Of a DNA stretch of 64,000 nucleotides, positions 12,224 through 38,644 are shown one piece after another. The stretch spans positions 9,143,321 through 9,207,320 of the forward strand of contig OX637289.1 of the NCBI GenBank assembly GCA_951799445.1, given 5' to 3'. Numbering within the stretch: the stretch's first letter is position 1; each line of letters opens with the position of its first letter. This DNA comes from Pseudisothecium myosuroides. Taxonomy: Eukaryota > Streptophyta > Bryopsida > Hypnales > Lembophyllaceae. The translations under genes and the position numbers were made by a program. The notes under the pieces were generated by a model. It worked only from the letters and a program-made list of their open reading frames with translations. It ran no database searches and was not told the origin of the DNA.

Positions 12224-13734
12224 AAGGTACATCCCTCCAAGGGATCTAGCAAAGCATATATGAGACCTTTTCCAGTATGGGGAGGACTAGTGTTAGTTGT
12301 ACAATACAATGTTAGAAAGAAAGCCAGCATCTACCAGGTGCATTATAAATGGATTCAAGAGCATCTTATTAGAAAACAAATGAGGTTCGGTGACCCAAGT
12401 ATGTGGAAAAAGCGATTTCAGTCTAGTATTCTTCAACAATGTGACTAGCGTGATCAATCGGTGCTTTATGAATATTGTGCGTGGTTAAGAATGAGTTCTT
12501 GTAGGTAAGGATGGAAAATAGAGAGAATCTTGCAAAAAATGAAGATATGATGTCTAGATTCTTCACATGCCAAATTTTATTTTGCTTTAAAAGTCCTAAA
12601 TCTACATTTGCCTTCCTTTTGAGGATTCTTAGAGATTATCCACTAAGACAGTATGGTATTTTTTGTTCCAAAAATATCTCAAAATACAATAGAGGAGATT
12701 TGAGCCTTCGGAAGACCATTTCAGGGTTGTTCCCAATGCTGGGAACAACGCATTGCTATCAGAAAAAAAAATTATTTAAAAAAAAAAGTTATTAAAATGT
12801 TAAAAGAATACTAAAAAAATATTCAAAAATAATAATAATAATAAATCTGAAGTGGTAGTCGCTTGGCAGCGTCCCAGCTTTCCTGCAGAGTTTCCATAGT
12901 CCGGGAACTCACAGTCTCTTAGAGGCCCGAATCTCCTCTAATGCTCATTCTTAAAGCAATATAAAAAGTCCTTATTTATATATTTAAGAACCCCAACCAT
13001 GATCTTGTAGTTAGTTTATCTAAGTTTGCCCTAAAATTTTAACTCTTAATACTCAACTGTCTCCTTGGTTCATCATTGAGAAAGTTTTTAGGAAAACCTT
13101 GTAATGTATCACTAGAAAAAAAAATGCTCTACTTGAATCAATTACACAAGGATTTGGGAAAGAAGAAATAATGCTCTACTTATCAATGATACAATTGTTG
13201 TGGAAGAGTAATAAGTGTTCATTATGTGTATAAAAAAATGGTATAAACACTATACTAAATAGTGAAATTGGGTTGCCTTACCACAAAGAAGTTACTTCAT
13301 GCTACCTCATGACTCATTGCTTGTCCAGATGGAGGCACAAGCCATTCTCTAATACCAAGCCATGAATTAGTACACCAACCCATGCATCACACATATTTCC
13401 TACATCATTGCATCCTTCTACAATGGTAATTGTGATATTGATATAGTGTAGAATGTCGAGAAATTAGTGTGGGGCAATCTAATTTCCCTATTCAGTGTAG
13501 AGGTTAATGTCAAAATCCACGATGATTCTCCCCTTCCACTTCTCCCATTTAAATTGTTGGTGACATATTCTAATTTGCTATATTTTGGATATTTTGTTGT
13601 GTTAGAAAGTGTTTGGTTTTTGATTAAGACGGGCCATTAAGGTTTGTCATGAATTTTGAAGAGAAAGTGAAAAAAATCATATCAATACATTTTGCGCCCC
13701 ATAAATAAATACAGTATGTTGGTTTGAATACCTT
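12224..13734. other. Unassigned AT-rich intergenic DNA
   Basis: Frames of 62 and 94 residues at 12260-12448 and 12511-12795 are separated by stops and match no family I recognise; they may be remnants of a transposon. An (AAT)n run lies at about 12827-12843. Nothing else is supportable. Confidence 0.35.
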
Positions 13735-14110
13735 AAGTTTGGCTGTTTGTTTTGTTTGTTTGTTTTGTTTGTCACATTGGGATCTCCCGGACCGTGCGTC
13801 CCCCGGGGGCACGCTTGGTACCGTCAAAGAGCCCTCGACGGGGAGGGGTGCACGGGTTTGGTTTTGTGGTGTTTGGAGTTACAGTGTAGAAGTTATTGAA
13901 TTTCAAAGTATTTGTGGATTAAAAAATTAGGAAATTATTTTTACTTTGATTTTGGTCACATTCTTGGTACCATCGGAAACTCTTGGTGAGGAGGGGTGCA
14001 CGGGCCTTGTTTCATGGCATTTGGACTTACCATGTGAAAGTTATGAATTTTTGAGTTATTTTTGGTTTTAAAAATGACTTTTGCTTTTGTCTTGGCTATG
14101 GCAATGGCAC
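13735..14110 (-). repeat. Two family D repeat units, reversed
   Basis: The GC-rich core (complement of CGCCGAGGGCTTTCCGACGG) occurs at about 13795-13850 and, more diverged, at 13966-14030. Each is followed by complements of the AT-rich 'aataactttcacacc' block. The (GTTT)n stretch at 13745-13772 corresponds to the AAAC-rich tail of forward copies. Confidence 0.55.
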
Positions 14111-15690
14111 ATGGCTACACTAGTGTTGGTTTGAACTTGCACCCAATACTGGTCACAAAAGTTAAAATTTGGATGAAAATCATCCATTTTTAAAAGTATA
14201 AACAAGTCGTACTTGATCATTTCTCAATTACTTTTGGGCAGAGTTTTAAAGCAATTGAGGGCTATTTTGCAGTAGGAACCAAGTCAAAAAATAATAATTT
14301 ATAAGTACTTTTATATATTGCCACAGAGTTTAGAAATGATCCACTGTAACCAATGAAAGTATTGAATTTTTTTTAATTCCTTGGCTTGGCACCAAGTCTA
14401 AATTGGCATATAAATGAGCACCTATGCTACAAGATGCTCTATCCACGTAAGGTAGCAACACATATTTGTACCATTCTCATAATTTTGCCATTCACATTTG
14501 GACCTTGTATAGCCCCCTACATTCATCCACAACCTCTACAAGGTGTCATGAGCAACCAATAAGAGTCGAAGAGTCCTTTGAGGCAACAAATGAAAGGATT
14601 TTTGTTTAAGGAGAGTCTAGTGGCATGACTAGGTTTCAAATGTTTTTTCCCCAAAAAATCCATATAATATTGTATAAATGTCAGAAAACTACGAAACAAC
14701 TTTGGTTGATTTTCTCTGGAAGAGACTAATGTTTTAAATAAAGATTAGCTTCATTTAGAACAAACCTCTATCAACCAACTCTCTAGTTATCTCCTAAGAT
14801 TGACAATGATTGATGTCCAGCATGTCCAGACTATGCATGGCCCACACGAAGCTGGAATACTACAAACACATTATTTGTTAAAAAAATATTATTAAACAAA
14901 TTGGTAGCTTTTGAATATTTTACTTTTAAATTTATTTGACATTTTCAAATCTTCACCTTTAAAAAAAATTTCATTTATTGTAGGTTCCATTTAAAAAATA
15001 TTTCCTAAACCTTTGGAGGTGGATACTTTTGCATGAGAAAGACAAGGAAAAAAGAGGATGAAAGAGTATAACATACCTCCGAACAAATATACATTTTATA
15101 GTCAAATTTGGAATGAAAACTTCTAATTTGAGGCACATGGATGGATGAAACTAGAAGTGATAGATAGATGAACAAAGTGAATGAACTTTTTGGCTTGCTT
15201 GCATTATAGTAAAGGTTTGGAGAGGTCATTTACATTTACATATTCCAAAGTCTCAATTCTAATCTTTTCAAAATTTTGGAATCATGAAAATCTTAAGGTC
15301 GCAACTTAAATTATTATTTCTAAATTTGTCCTGGTAAGAATTTGGGGCCCCTTGTTTACGTCCCAAACTATGGTGGCACAGTGAAGAATTGATTTTTAAA
15401 GACTAAGACTCCTCCATTGTTTCAAGTAAACCCTCTATGCTACCATAGATTCTTCAAAATACTTAGGGAGACATTGAATTGAGAGCATCTTTTGAATTTT
15501 GAAAATATCTATTCATTGGTATTTCCCTGGGGACATCTTGTTCGCTATTGATGGCAACAAAAGCACCAAAGTTTCCTTCTAAGCTCTTCTATGCGGAAGT
15601 GCCACATTCGTTAATGAAGCAAACTATCTCTTTTCTTCAACCCCTTGTTTTGATGCCCCATGTTGGCAATTATGCTCAATAACAAATTCA
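14111..15690. other. Unassigned AT-rich intergenic DNA
   Basis: No reading frame above about 75 residues, no repeat family and no splice-linked exons were recognised. Confidence 0.4.
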
Positions 15691-15699
15691 AGTGTCAAA

Positions 15700-16605
15700 A
15701 GTTTATCCCCCCAAAGTTCCAAAGTTCCTATTGGAGACTCTTCACTCTTGAGATTTGGGGTGACCTCAAATTTTGACAAGATTTTTTGAAACATTTTTTA
15801 AAAAGAGAAAATCACATTATCTTTTGAGAAATATATATTTTTTATTTCAATCAATGCTCAAAAGCAAAAGTTATGTCACCCTAAGTCCAAAAAAATAATT
15901 TGCTAGCCAAGAAAAAAACCACAAAAATTTGAATTTGAATTTTTTCTCAAAGCTTATATTTTTGTGGAGCTTTAATTCATTCTAGATGATTAGTAATGTG
16001 AAAGTTATGGAACTTTTTGTTTAGCGGTCAATCTTTGCATTATCTTGAGATAATAACTTAAAGGATTCATTTTTGAACTAAATTTTTACAAATTAAAAAA
16101 TGTTTTACATAGCCTTTAAATTGCTTGCCATAACAATCTTACATTGAGATTGAAGTAAATTTCAATTGTACCTTAGAACTATTAACAATTTAGATTTTCA
16201 TTCTATCTTGTACCTACTTCTACTTAACATTTTTTTTAAGAATGAAAATCAAATTGTTGTTTTTGAATTTTTTTTTGAAATCTTCAATTCATTTCTTCAA
16301 CATAAAAAATTAGAAATTCAAAATTTGTATTGCAAAAATTTTAAGTTAAGAAGATTCAAAGTCTTATTTTCTAGTCACATAAGGAATAAATCTATTTCCT
16401 TCACTTTGGACGCAAATGTCTTGCAATCTATGTAGTTAAAGTTTTAGAAATTTCTTCTAAGCATTTTTATACTATTCTAGCGCACAATCCTACAATTAGA
16501 TGTGCAAAAATAACAATTTTCGAAGTTTTTTGCTCTTTGCAATAGAAATGATAGTTTTGAGCGTGTTTTGATGAAAAAGACCATGAGACTTTAGGAATAA
16601 AAGGA
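15700..16605 (+). mobile_element. Degenerate family A element
   Basis: The interior is collinear with full copies (the 'aaagttatgtc', 'gattcatttttgaac' and 'cttctacttaaca' blocks) and the right end reads GAGACTTTAGGAATAAAAGG. Both terminal TTAA sites have decayed, so the limits are approximate. The 89-residue frame at 16166-16435 is repeat-derived. Confidence 0.5.
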
Positions 16606-17829
16606 CAAAAAATTGAAAAGCTAAAATATACTTTATCGGAATGCTTTATTTTTAATTTGAAACAACTAACATGACTTGAAGTTAACTCAACAATTTAGAT
16701 ATACCATTCAATATCTGGATTCCAAACGAGCCCAAAGCAGTTTTTTTTTTGGTTTTTGGACCAATCTTTATATGGCCTTTATTTCAAGAAGGTTATGATT
16801 TACCTGGCTCTTTTTTTTGGAGGCTTCAATTGAAGGAGGCCAATTATGAGTATGTGATTTTGAGTATGTAATTTTTGTATGCAATTTTTGAATATTCTGT
16901 CTCCTTATTTCAAATGAAATGAGGTTTTGGAAGCATTGTGGTATCGGAGTGCAAGACCACGATTACATACTAGCATTCTCTAATACATTTACCCTCTTTT
17001 TTTTTCTAAAGGCTTGAAGCTTTCCATTTTTTTTTGAAGCAATTGGGCCTCATGAGGCCTAAAAAAAACACTGGCCCAAAGTAATCATTCTAAACATATG
17101 ATTTTGAATGAAGTGAAATTTTTTGAGATTTGATTTTTTTTAAAAACTAGACAAATGTTAGGAATCTTGCAAGGCTTTAATTAGAACAAAAATTATTCCA
17201 TTTCAATCTTTGGAAGATTTCCAAATACAACAATATATGCCAAAATATGCTAATAATATACATATATATTACAACATTTGCTAATAGAATGACCTAATTG
17301 TCTCCTCCACTAATTAGAAATACCTAATTGCAACATGTAGACTTATAAATTTAAAACTAAATCAATGGAAATTAAAAGAAAATTGTATGTTTGTAATGTG
17401 TCATTAGAAAGGTTAGAATTACTAATTTTATGTCCATGTTTGCTTTAGTGGATTTTATTTCTTTGGATTTCTATGGGGTTGTTAGTATGATGAGGTCATT
17501 GATTATTGCACAAAATATTCAATTGTTTACCTCACAACAAAAAATCTTGCATTGTTGAATGTAGACCCAATTTGACAAACCCGATAACACCACCAAGTGT
17601 ACTTCCATTTTCTACTGGTGAAATCTATGTGTGTATTTCCATGTTTTGATAATGAACAATATTTTGTAAGTTGGTAAAAAGGATCTAATTTGGTAAAAAG
17701 AATCTTGGGTCTAAAGAGTTAACAAAGTTGCTTACAATATTGGATGAAAATCATCCATTTGTTAATATGAAACAAAACCATTGGATGATCTTTCTACCAC
17801 TTTTCCTGCAATCTTCAATGGACATTAGT
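16606..17829. other. Unassigned AT-rich intergenic DNA
   Basis: No gene. Around 17450-17560, frame-shifted fragments faintly recall a retrotransposon integrase core, too weakly to call. Confidence 0.35.
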
Positions 17830-18056
17830 ATACCCTGTGCCATTGTCACAATCAAAATAAAAGTAAAAATAACTTTCTAATTTTTTTAATTCAAGGATTA
17901 CTTCAAAATTCAATAACTTTCACACCGTGAGTTGGAACGCCACGAAACAAAGCTTGTGCACCCCTCCTCGCCGAGGGCTTTCCGATTGTACCAAGTACGC
18001 AAATGGGGGACTCAGGGTCCAAGAAATCTCACCATAACAAACAAAACAAAACAACC
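17830..18056 (+). repeat. Family D repeat unit
   Basis: Reads in order: 'gtgccattgtcacaatcaaa', an AT-rich block, 'aataactttcacaccgtgag', the GC-rich core with 'cctcgccgagggctttccga', then an ACAAACAAAACAAAAC tail. This is the same order as the units at 36165-37095 and 46470-46860. Confidence 0.6.
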
Positions 18057-18229
18057 TAATTTATGTAATGGATGGATTCAAAACAAGCTAAACAATAAAA
18101 AGAAAATAATCAAAAAATTAATTTTTAGTACATATTGTTGATTTTTCTCTCTACCAATTGACGGGTTTATGCGCAAGTTTATTTTCCGTAATAAAAGTTA
18201 ATCAAAACATCAATTATACATAGTTTCAT

Positions 18230-18330
18230 TAACCCTAAAGGACCATTGTTCTAGAATGGGCTTTTTCAAACAAGTTCCTATAATGTTGATTTCACTCTAA
18301 TTTTTTGAAACCACCGGTAGCCTTCTATTT
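18230..18330 (+). mobile_element. Family A left-end fragment
   Basis: TTAACCCTAAAGGACCATTG at 18230 matches the left terminus of the copy at 40141, then similarity is lost. Probably a truncated relic. Confidence 0.4.
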
Positions 18331-18348
18331 TAGTACTATAAATAATAC

Positions 18349-18385
18349 TCCCTCCGTCTCAAAATAATTTGGGGTTTCCAAATAT
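18349..18385 (+). mobile_element. Stowaway-like terminus
   Basis: The string TACTCCCTCCGTCTCAAAAT is the typical end of Stowaway miniature elements (Tc1/mariner superfamily), with a flanking TA. The opposite end was not located, so it may be a solo end. Confidence 0.45.
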
Positions 18386-19144
18386 ACTTGTCTCAAATTA
18401 AATTCAAAATCGGCTCTTACAACTTGATTGACAACAATTGAAGCTAGTTCGAACACCTTGAAGTAAAAGAATGTGCAGATGCCACATTCCAAAGCCAAAG
18501 TCTAATTAGCAATTTGATTCCTTCAAGGGGAATCAAAATGCAACCTCTAACCAACCAAAGGTGATGAATTCAACCCCCAACTGTACTAAACCTGCTACTA
18601 ACAAATCTCTTGTTGAGAATTTCCTAGAATTGAATCACAAGACATTTTTATAATTGAATATAGAGGACATCATTGAACTTCCTTGCACCAATGTTGATAA
18701 AAGAATGATCCAAATTTCGTTGCATATTTTCAACTTGCACCACTTCATTGTTGACTTCCATTCTTTCAACTTGCACCACTTCACTATTGACTTCCATTCT
18801 TTCACGCCTAGTAGGGTTGACTAGAAGCTACAATAACTATGCAATCCCCTGAAAATAAGAGCAACTCAAGCACTAAGCTAGTCATGTCCAAGAAACCCAG
18901 ATTTATTTCCTACAATTCTCTACCATGGAGATTTTTACCACAAGTCTCTCAGAGTTCAAATAATTTAAGTCAAGTGGATTCAAAGTCTGGAAACTAGCAT
19001 GTCAAGGTCCCCCAAAAAAACATCACTCTTCACTTTGAACATTATTATCTGACAATCTATGTGTTCAAAGTTCCTGAAATTTTTCCCATACATTCTCACA
19101 AAAATCTTATGCAAGAACAAACAATTTTGTTCCCTCTTAGCTCT
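18386..19144. other. Unassigned intergenic DNA
   Basis: A ~38-bp direct repeat ('caacttgcaccacttcattgt') occurs at about 18729-18755 and 18766-18795. No gene recognised. Confidence 0.4.
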
Positions 19145-19146
19145 TT

Positions 19147-19390
19147 GCATTAATCCTTAAACGACAGGCTCATAACCGTGGAAATCATCTGTTTTGTCAC
19201 CGTGTGGATTCTTGGATTAAAATAATGCAAAAACTCTCATTGGAAGTCAAGCTATTGTAGATTATCTTCCCTTTTCCCACAAAATTTGGAGGATGAATAG
19301 TTGCACTTCTGTCCTACACAGGAGATTCTCTTGTCATTCATCGGCCTCAAAACATCCGCCGCGTCGTTCAAGTAGCAGTTCAGGAGTGTT
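19147..19390 (+). mobile_element. Family B small TTAA-type repeat
   Basis: Begins TTAATCCTTAAACGAC and continues with 'cgtggaaatcat' and 'ggatgaatagttgca' blocks, also found at 48350-48760, 52945-53298 and, inverted, 57834-58064. The right end is degraded. It sits just beyond the 3' end of the KDM5 gene. Confidence 0.5.
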
Positions 19391-19679
19391 TTCTATTGAA
19401 ACACAGGTGAAGAACTTTGGGGGTTGGGAGTCCACATTTCATCATTTCCATCGCTCAGAATGGATAGCAATTCCCTATAAGCTGAATAGCACAGAACAAA
19501 TCACTGAAGGAGAGCGAAGCTGAATGATTATCCCTTGCACATTCATCAAGAATACAATAATCCCATAACAAATCGTCAATAAACCTTCAAATTGATGAAA
19601 AAAAACTAAAAACACTTGTGTCTGATAAATATATCAAAGAATTGGAACCCTGACTACAGTAATGACGAAACTGAACCAG

Positions 19680-33712
<14,033 letters not shown>

Positions 33713-34640
33713 GGCCGCACGAACTTCGTGGCTAACTATGCTCCTTCCAAACAGCACCAAAAGCAGGCACGATGCACTGACATCAATTTCGTGCTCCTCA
33801 TTAGATCATGCCCGCTCTACCCTAGCACCACCACCACCTCCTTCCTTCCACCTCGAACAAAAAGAGAGAGACAGAAAAAAAAAAGGAAGAAAAAAAAAAC
33901 CCTGCGTGACGACGCTACTACTGCTCTCCTCAACACCCGTTCCAAACTTCAGAAACTCCAAACCACGAATTCGCCTCGGGCAAAATATTCTCCTCAAGCT
34001 CGCCACCTAAATGCGCCCCCAGCGACAACTCCAAACCTCATAGCGCATAATTTATGGCCGTAAAAATCCGATACTCCTCCCGAGACAGCCTCCGCTCCGC
34101 TCTCGATTTCTAAGCCTCAACCGAGGCCGTGTCTTCGGCGCCTACAGAACCGCAGGACGGAGAGCAAGCACGCAATCGTCAGGCCCGAAAAGCCAAGCCG
34201 AACTCGGGAAAAAAGTGGATCAGGGTACAAGCAAACGCTTTGCTGCTTCCGTGCCCTGCACCATGACCAGAAACGCAGCAACGACACCAGCCAGTCGCCG
34301 CCCCGCGGTCGCCGCCTCCCCGTCCTCGGGATGGCCGCCACTAACCACCTGCGCAACCCTACGCTCGTGTGTCGCAACCAAACGGCGACCAGCGGACGCT
34401 ACCGCGGATCCGCACCACCACCAAGCAGCCACACCACAGCACAGCGCACCCCTCCGACTTCGAAACGCACGTCGCAAAGGTAATGTCAAATGTCCCCCAC
34501 CCCCTCTCTCACCCGCCAGACGCCGACCACCCAAAGACCTCCCCCGACTCGCAGTCGCACAAACCTTTCCGTCAACCACAACGAAAAATCGATGAAATCA
34601 AACCCCAGTAAAAGACGTAACTTACTACTTCAACCAAATG
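33713..34640 (-). promoter_or_regulatory. GC-rich 5' UTR/promoter region of the KDM5 gene
   Basis: Base composition shifts sharply from AT-rich intergenic to GC-rich. Overlapping long frames on both strands here (34117-34611) are Arg/Ala/Pro-rich and look like by-products of that composition. A 5' UTR and promoter of KDM5 is the simplest reading; no TATA box was identified. Confidence 0.4.
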
Positions 34641-34860
34641 GTCGGGAGCGCCGGGGGGGGGGGTAAAGTAAAAAAAAGCACTCCACTCTTTCGCAGAAAT
34701 TACCCCTCCTTCCGTCGTCACCAGCAATGATGCGGGGAAGTCGGTCTCATCTGCACATGCGGTTCCAGTGAGCCCGTCGGGAGCGTGAGGGGAACACGTC
34801 TGGAACACGTCCGCGGCGTGCCGCAGGGGCTGACGCAACGCATAGGGAGCAGGGAACGTC

Positions 34861-34980
34861 TTGGGGAACTTCATGGGGAACGTCTTGGGGAACGTCTTGG
34901 GGAACTTCATGGGGAACGTCTTGGGGAACGTCTTGGGGAACGTCTTGGGGAACTTCATGGGGAACGTCTTGGGGAACCCC
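34861..34980. repeat. 12-bp minisatellite, 10 units
   Basis: Ten back-to-back 12-mers of the form (TT/AT)GGGGAACGTC or ...TTC fill exactly 120 bp. On the minus strand they read as a Phe-Pro-Lys-Thr/Met-Lys tetrapeptide-like series, but there is no evidence of translation. Lies about 1.15 kb upstream of the KDM5 start. Confidence 0.85.
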
Positions 34981-35085
34981 ACTCCATACATACAGTACCT
35001 TACAGTTGTGGTATTGTAGATCTGGGATTGGTGTGTGCCTGTAAGTTATTCAAAGAATTATTGGCATCGTTGATTCAGCATCGGC

Positions 35086-35131
35086 GTTGCTGCTGCTGCT
35101 GCTGCTGTTCTGTTGCTGTTGCTGTTGCTGA
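35086..35131. repeat. (CTG)n trinucleotide run
   Basis: GCTGCTGCTGCTGCTGCTG followed by a diverged TTGCTG hexamer series. Confidence 0.8.
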
Positions 35132-35199
35132 CTGCTCACTGGGAGCCACTCAGGCAGCCCAGGCCAGGGTCGTTCTTTTCAGTCGTCACTGCGAGCGAG

Positions 35200-35516
35200 G
35201 GTTGGTACGAATTTGACTCTGGCTGTACTGACCCACCCTCGGGTTTGCTTTGAGTGGAGTGGCACATATAAAATTAGGGTTTGGGTCATCCGGACGCGCT
35301 TTCAGTTGATCTCAAGTCACTGTTAATATAACTAATGCCGGTGAGTGAGTGCTACGACGTGGGACTTGAACCTAACTCTGTTTGGGAGTTCAGTTCAGTT
35401 CAGTTGCTTTGCTTTCTAGAAGTAGAAGACTAGAAGTGGAAGATTCAAGGAACTTCGACTTTCCGCTTGGCCTGTGTACAGGCACCGGTCAAAAGTTGCC
35501 GTTGGGCCTGTTTGGG
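35200..35516 (+). promoter_or_regulatory. Possible plus-strand promoter with TATA and telo-box
   Basis: CATATAAAATTAGGGTTTGGG at about 35263-35283 combines a TATA-like element with a TTAGGGTTT telo-box, an arrangement seen at plant housekeeping gene starts. Downstream, ATGCCG (35335-35340) is directly followed by GTGAGTGAGT, a good splice donor. No downstream exon was recognised; the next kilobase is transposon repeats. The gene may be displaced, broken or non-coding. Confidence 0.25.
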
Positions 35517-35833
35517 TAAGGTAATGTGCTCTTAAAGCAACCCAGCTCTAAAAGCAAAAGCAACCTCTAACACAGAGGTACATTTTTCTTTCTTCAATGT
35601 ACTCACAGTGTACATTCCAAGAGGGGGGCGCTTTCAGTGACCACTGGGTTTCAACTTCAAAAATTCATAACTAATTCCACAAAGGTTCAAAAAATGTGAA
35701 ATGACTCGGATTAGTGATGTGCCAATTCCATTTTTCTTCCTACCAAAATTTACTAAAAATTGTTTCAAGGAGTTTAGCTTCCTCCCAAATGCAATCAGCT
35801 CTTAAAAGGTCGCTTTAAGAGCACATTACCTTA
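35517..35833 (+). mobile_element. Family C miniature element
   Basis: TAAGGTAATGTGCTCTTAAAGC to GAGCACATTACCTTA. The inverted ends share an unusual compensating variant (GGTAATGTGCTC / GAGCACATTACC). Confidence 0.65.
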
Positions 35834-35850
35834 GTTCAAAGAACTCTGTG

Positions 35851-36146
35851 TAAGGTAGGACCGACTGGGTTGTAAAACGGATCATGGCCCAAAGGTACAT
35901 TTTGCTTTCTTCCATGTACCAAAAGTGTACATTTCAGGGGGTGGTCGCTTTTAGCGACCCCTGAGTTTCAACTTCAAAAATTTATAGCTAATTCCACAAA
36001 GGTCCAAAAAATATGAAACGACTTGGGTTAGATGCGAACTCCATTTTTCTTCCTACTAAAATTTACTGAAAATTGTTTCAAGGAGTTTAGCTTCCCCGAA
36101 ATGGCAAACAGCTCTTAGATGGTTGGTTTAGGAGCCTCCTACCTTA
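35851..36146 (+). mobile_element. Family C miniature element
   Basis: TAAGGTAGGACCGACTGGG to GGAGCCTCCTACCTTA, only 17 bp after the previous copy and in the same orientation. The left end beyond GGTAGGA is diverged. Confidence 0.6.
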
Positions 36147-36164
36147 GTGTAGAATATAATTAGT

Positions 36165-37095
36165 GTTCCTTGTGCCGTAGCCACACTATAATAATAAAAT
36201 AAAAGTAGAAGTTTTTTTGTTTGTTTTTTATTCATAAAACTTCAAAATTCAATATCTTTTCTTTTATGAGTCAAAACGCCATGAAACAAAGCCCGTGTAC
36301 TTGTTCTCATCGAGGGCTTTCCAATGGTATCATGAACTTCAGTGGGAGACGTATGTTTCTAGAGATTTCACTGTAACAAACAAAAACAAAAATCTAATTT
36401 AAGTGTAGAATATAATTAGTATTTTTTTGTCATGCATAATTATCACTAGTGTGCCTTGTGTGCCATTATCATAGCCAAAATAAAATCAAAATAATTTTCT
36501 AATTTTTTAGTTCATAAAAACTTTGAAATTCAATATCTTTTACAGAGTGAATTGGAATGCCACAAAACAAAACTCGTGCACTCCTCTTCATTGAGAGTTT
36601 TGTGGTGGTACAAAGAACGCGATCAAAGGACTCACAATTCTGGGGATCTCACTGTAACAAACAAAACAGACAGCCTAACTTAATTAATTACTAGTGTGCC
36701 CCTCTGCCGTGGCCACAATCAAAATAAAAGTAAAAATAATTTTTAAAACCAAAAAGAACTCAAAAATCCATAACTTTCCCACCATAGGTCCAAACACCAC
36801 CTTACAAAGCCCGTGCACCCATCCTCACCAAGGGCTTTCCAATGGTATGAAGAACGTGACCCATTGACACACAATTCAAAAGATACATAATTTAGCATAA
36901 TTTAATAATTTTAAAATCCAAAAATAACTCAAAAATCTTTAACTTTCACACCGTGGGTCCAAATGCCACAAAACAAAGCCTGTGCACCCCTCCTCGCCGA
37001 GGGCTTTCTGACAGTACCAAGCACACCATTAGGGGACGCAAGGTCCGGGAGACCTTGACGTAACAAACAAAACAAACAGCCAAACTTAAGGTATG
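36165..37095 (+). repeat. Array of about four family D repeat units
   Basis: Four successive units begin near 36165, 36420, 36690 and 36900. Each has an AT-rich part, 'aactttcacaccgt', then a core of the 'ctcgccgagggctttc' type. Most are followed by 'gagatctcaccgtaac' and an ACAAACAAAACAA tail. Units are 190-270 bp and moderately diverged. Confidence 0.65.
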
Positions 37096-37136
37096 GAAAT
37101 TACTACTACTGTGCATTGTGCTATTGTCACCAATGT

Positions 37137-37500
37137 TCACAGAACTGGCTAAAATTTTCTCCTTTGCTACTTAAAATTTTTAGTAGCTAAATCTACATTA
37201 GAAAAAATCCTTGAAAAAATTAGATTTTAGCCAAGAATGCAACAACCAATAGAATTTGATAGCCAACTTATTACTTCTACTACATTGGAATTAGCATCTA
37301 TTTAGACAATTTTGGGTTATAGTATTCCCAATCATCCTTTACAACTTGCAAAATCCTTTCTTTTCTATTTTTTTTAATGTCACTCACTCTCAAAATCCTT
37401 TCATTTCTATTTTTTTTAATGTCACTCACTCTCAAGGTAGCCAAAGTTGATGCCATATTGCACAAAATTCCATAAACTAGTTTTAAGATCACTGAAATTT
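37137..37500 (-). repeat. Family E repeat copy with in-frame internal duplication
   Basis: Inverse copy of the segment at 8013-8368. The frame encodes LRVSDIKKNRNERI twice in tandem (a 42-bp duplication, copies starting near 37353 and 37395), then LQVVKDDWEYYNPKLSK and a stop at 37298. Duplication by exactly 14 codons and mostly conservative differences from the first copy hint at former coding function. Confidence 0.5.
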
Positions 37501-37995
37501 GCCTTAGCCAAAATAAAAATAAAAGTAATTTTCTAATTTTTCAATTCATGAAAACTTCTAAATTCAATAACTTTCCCACCGTATGTTCACCCCCTACAAA
37601 ACAAAGCTCGTGCACCCCTCCTTGCCAAGAGCTTTCCAAGTGTACCAAGAATGCAATCGGAAGACGTACAATCTAGGAGATCTCACCAAAACAAACAAAC
37701 ATAGACAAAAAAAACAGCTTCATTTAAGGTAATGGATAATTACTAAGTGTGTCCTATGCCATTGTCAAAATCAAAATCAAAACAATTTTGTATTTTATAA
37801 TAATCATAATAAAAACTTTAAAATTCAATAACTATCACACCTTAGGTCCAAACCCCACGAAACAAAACCGTGCACCCTTATTTGCAAAGAGCTTTCCGAC
37901 AATACCTAAAATGCGACTGGAAGACACATGGTTCCGGAGATCTCACCGTAACAAACAAAACAAAACAAAACAAAACAAACAACCTAATTTAAGGT
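37500..37995 (+). repeat. Two further family D repeat units
   Basis: Units at about 37505-37730 and 37740-37995, with decayed cores ('ccttgccaagagctttcc', 'gcaaagagctttccga') and an ACAAAACAAAACAAAAC tail. The spacer between the array and these units is the family E repeat. Confidence 0.6.
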
Positions 37996-38644
37996 ACACA
38001 CGCGCACATATATATATATACACCATTTTATCATTATATTTTTATACAATCTCAATTATATATACCAAATTTATATTTCTAAAAATCAAAACTCATATTT
38101 GGGGAATTTTTTTAAATCAACTTTTATGGTTTTACGTGATAATCTATTGAAAACAAATGGTCTCATGCATTCTAAATTTCGCCATTGTGGAGATATGTAG
38201 AAAATTTTTGTATGCACATCTTTCCTTCTTGAATTTTTTTCATAAAAGATCCAAAATTCGCACTAAAGAAAGTCAAGGTGTTGTATGTCCAAGTTTTATA
38301 AAATAAATATCTATTTATTGTAACTAATTTTGTCTTATTAATTTTATCATTATTAGACCTTCCTAGCAGCTTCAGTAGCTTTTTGCCTCATAATTGATTA
38401 AAGTGCAAAAAAGAATGAGGTATTTTTAAAATTAATATTTTTAAAATTAAAATATTAAAATATATAATTAAAATATATAAGGCATTCATTGAGCTTATTT
38501 ATACAATTTTAGGATGATTGTTGCTATCATCTCAGGCAAATATCCTAAACCCTTGTCTTAACCCTCAAACCCTAAACTCTCTACTTTGTATATCAAGTTT
38601 GTTGCTTATGAAAGAAATATGTTTTGTTTGAAATAGATTGTACT
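37996..38644. other. Unassigned AT-rich intergenic DNA
   Basis: A short (TA)n run is at about 38010-38019. No gene or repeat family recognised. Confidence 0.4.
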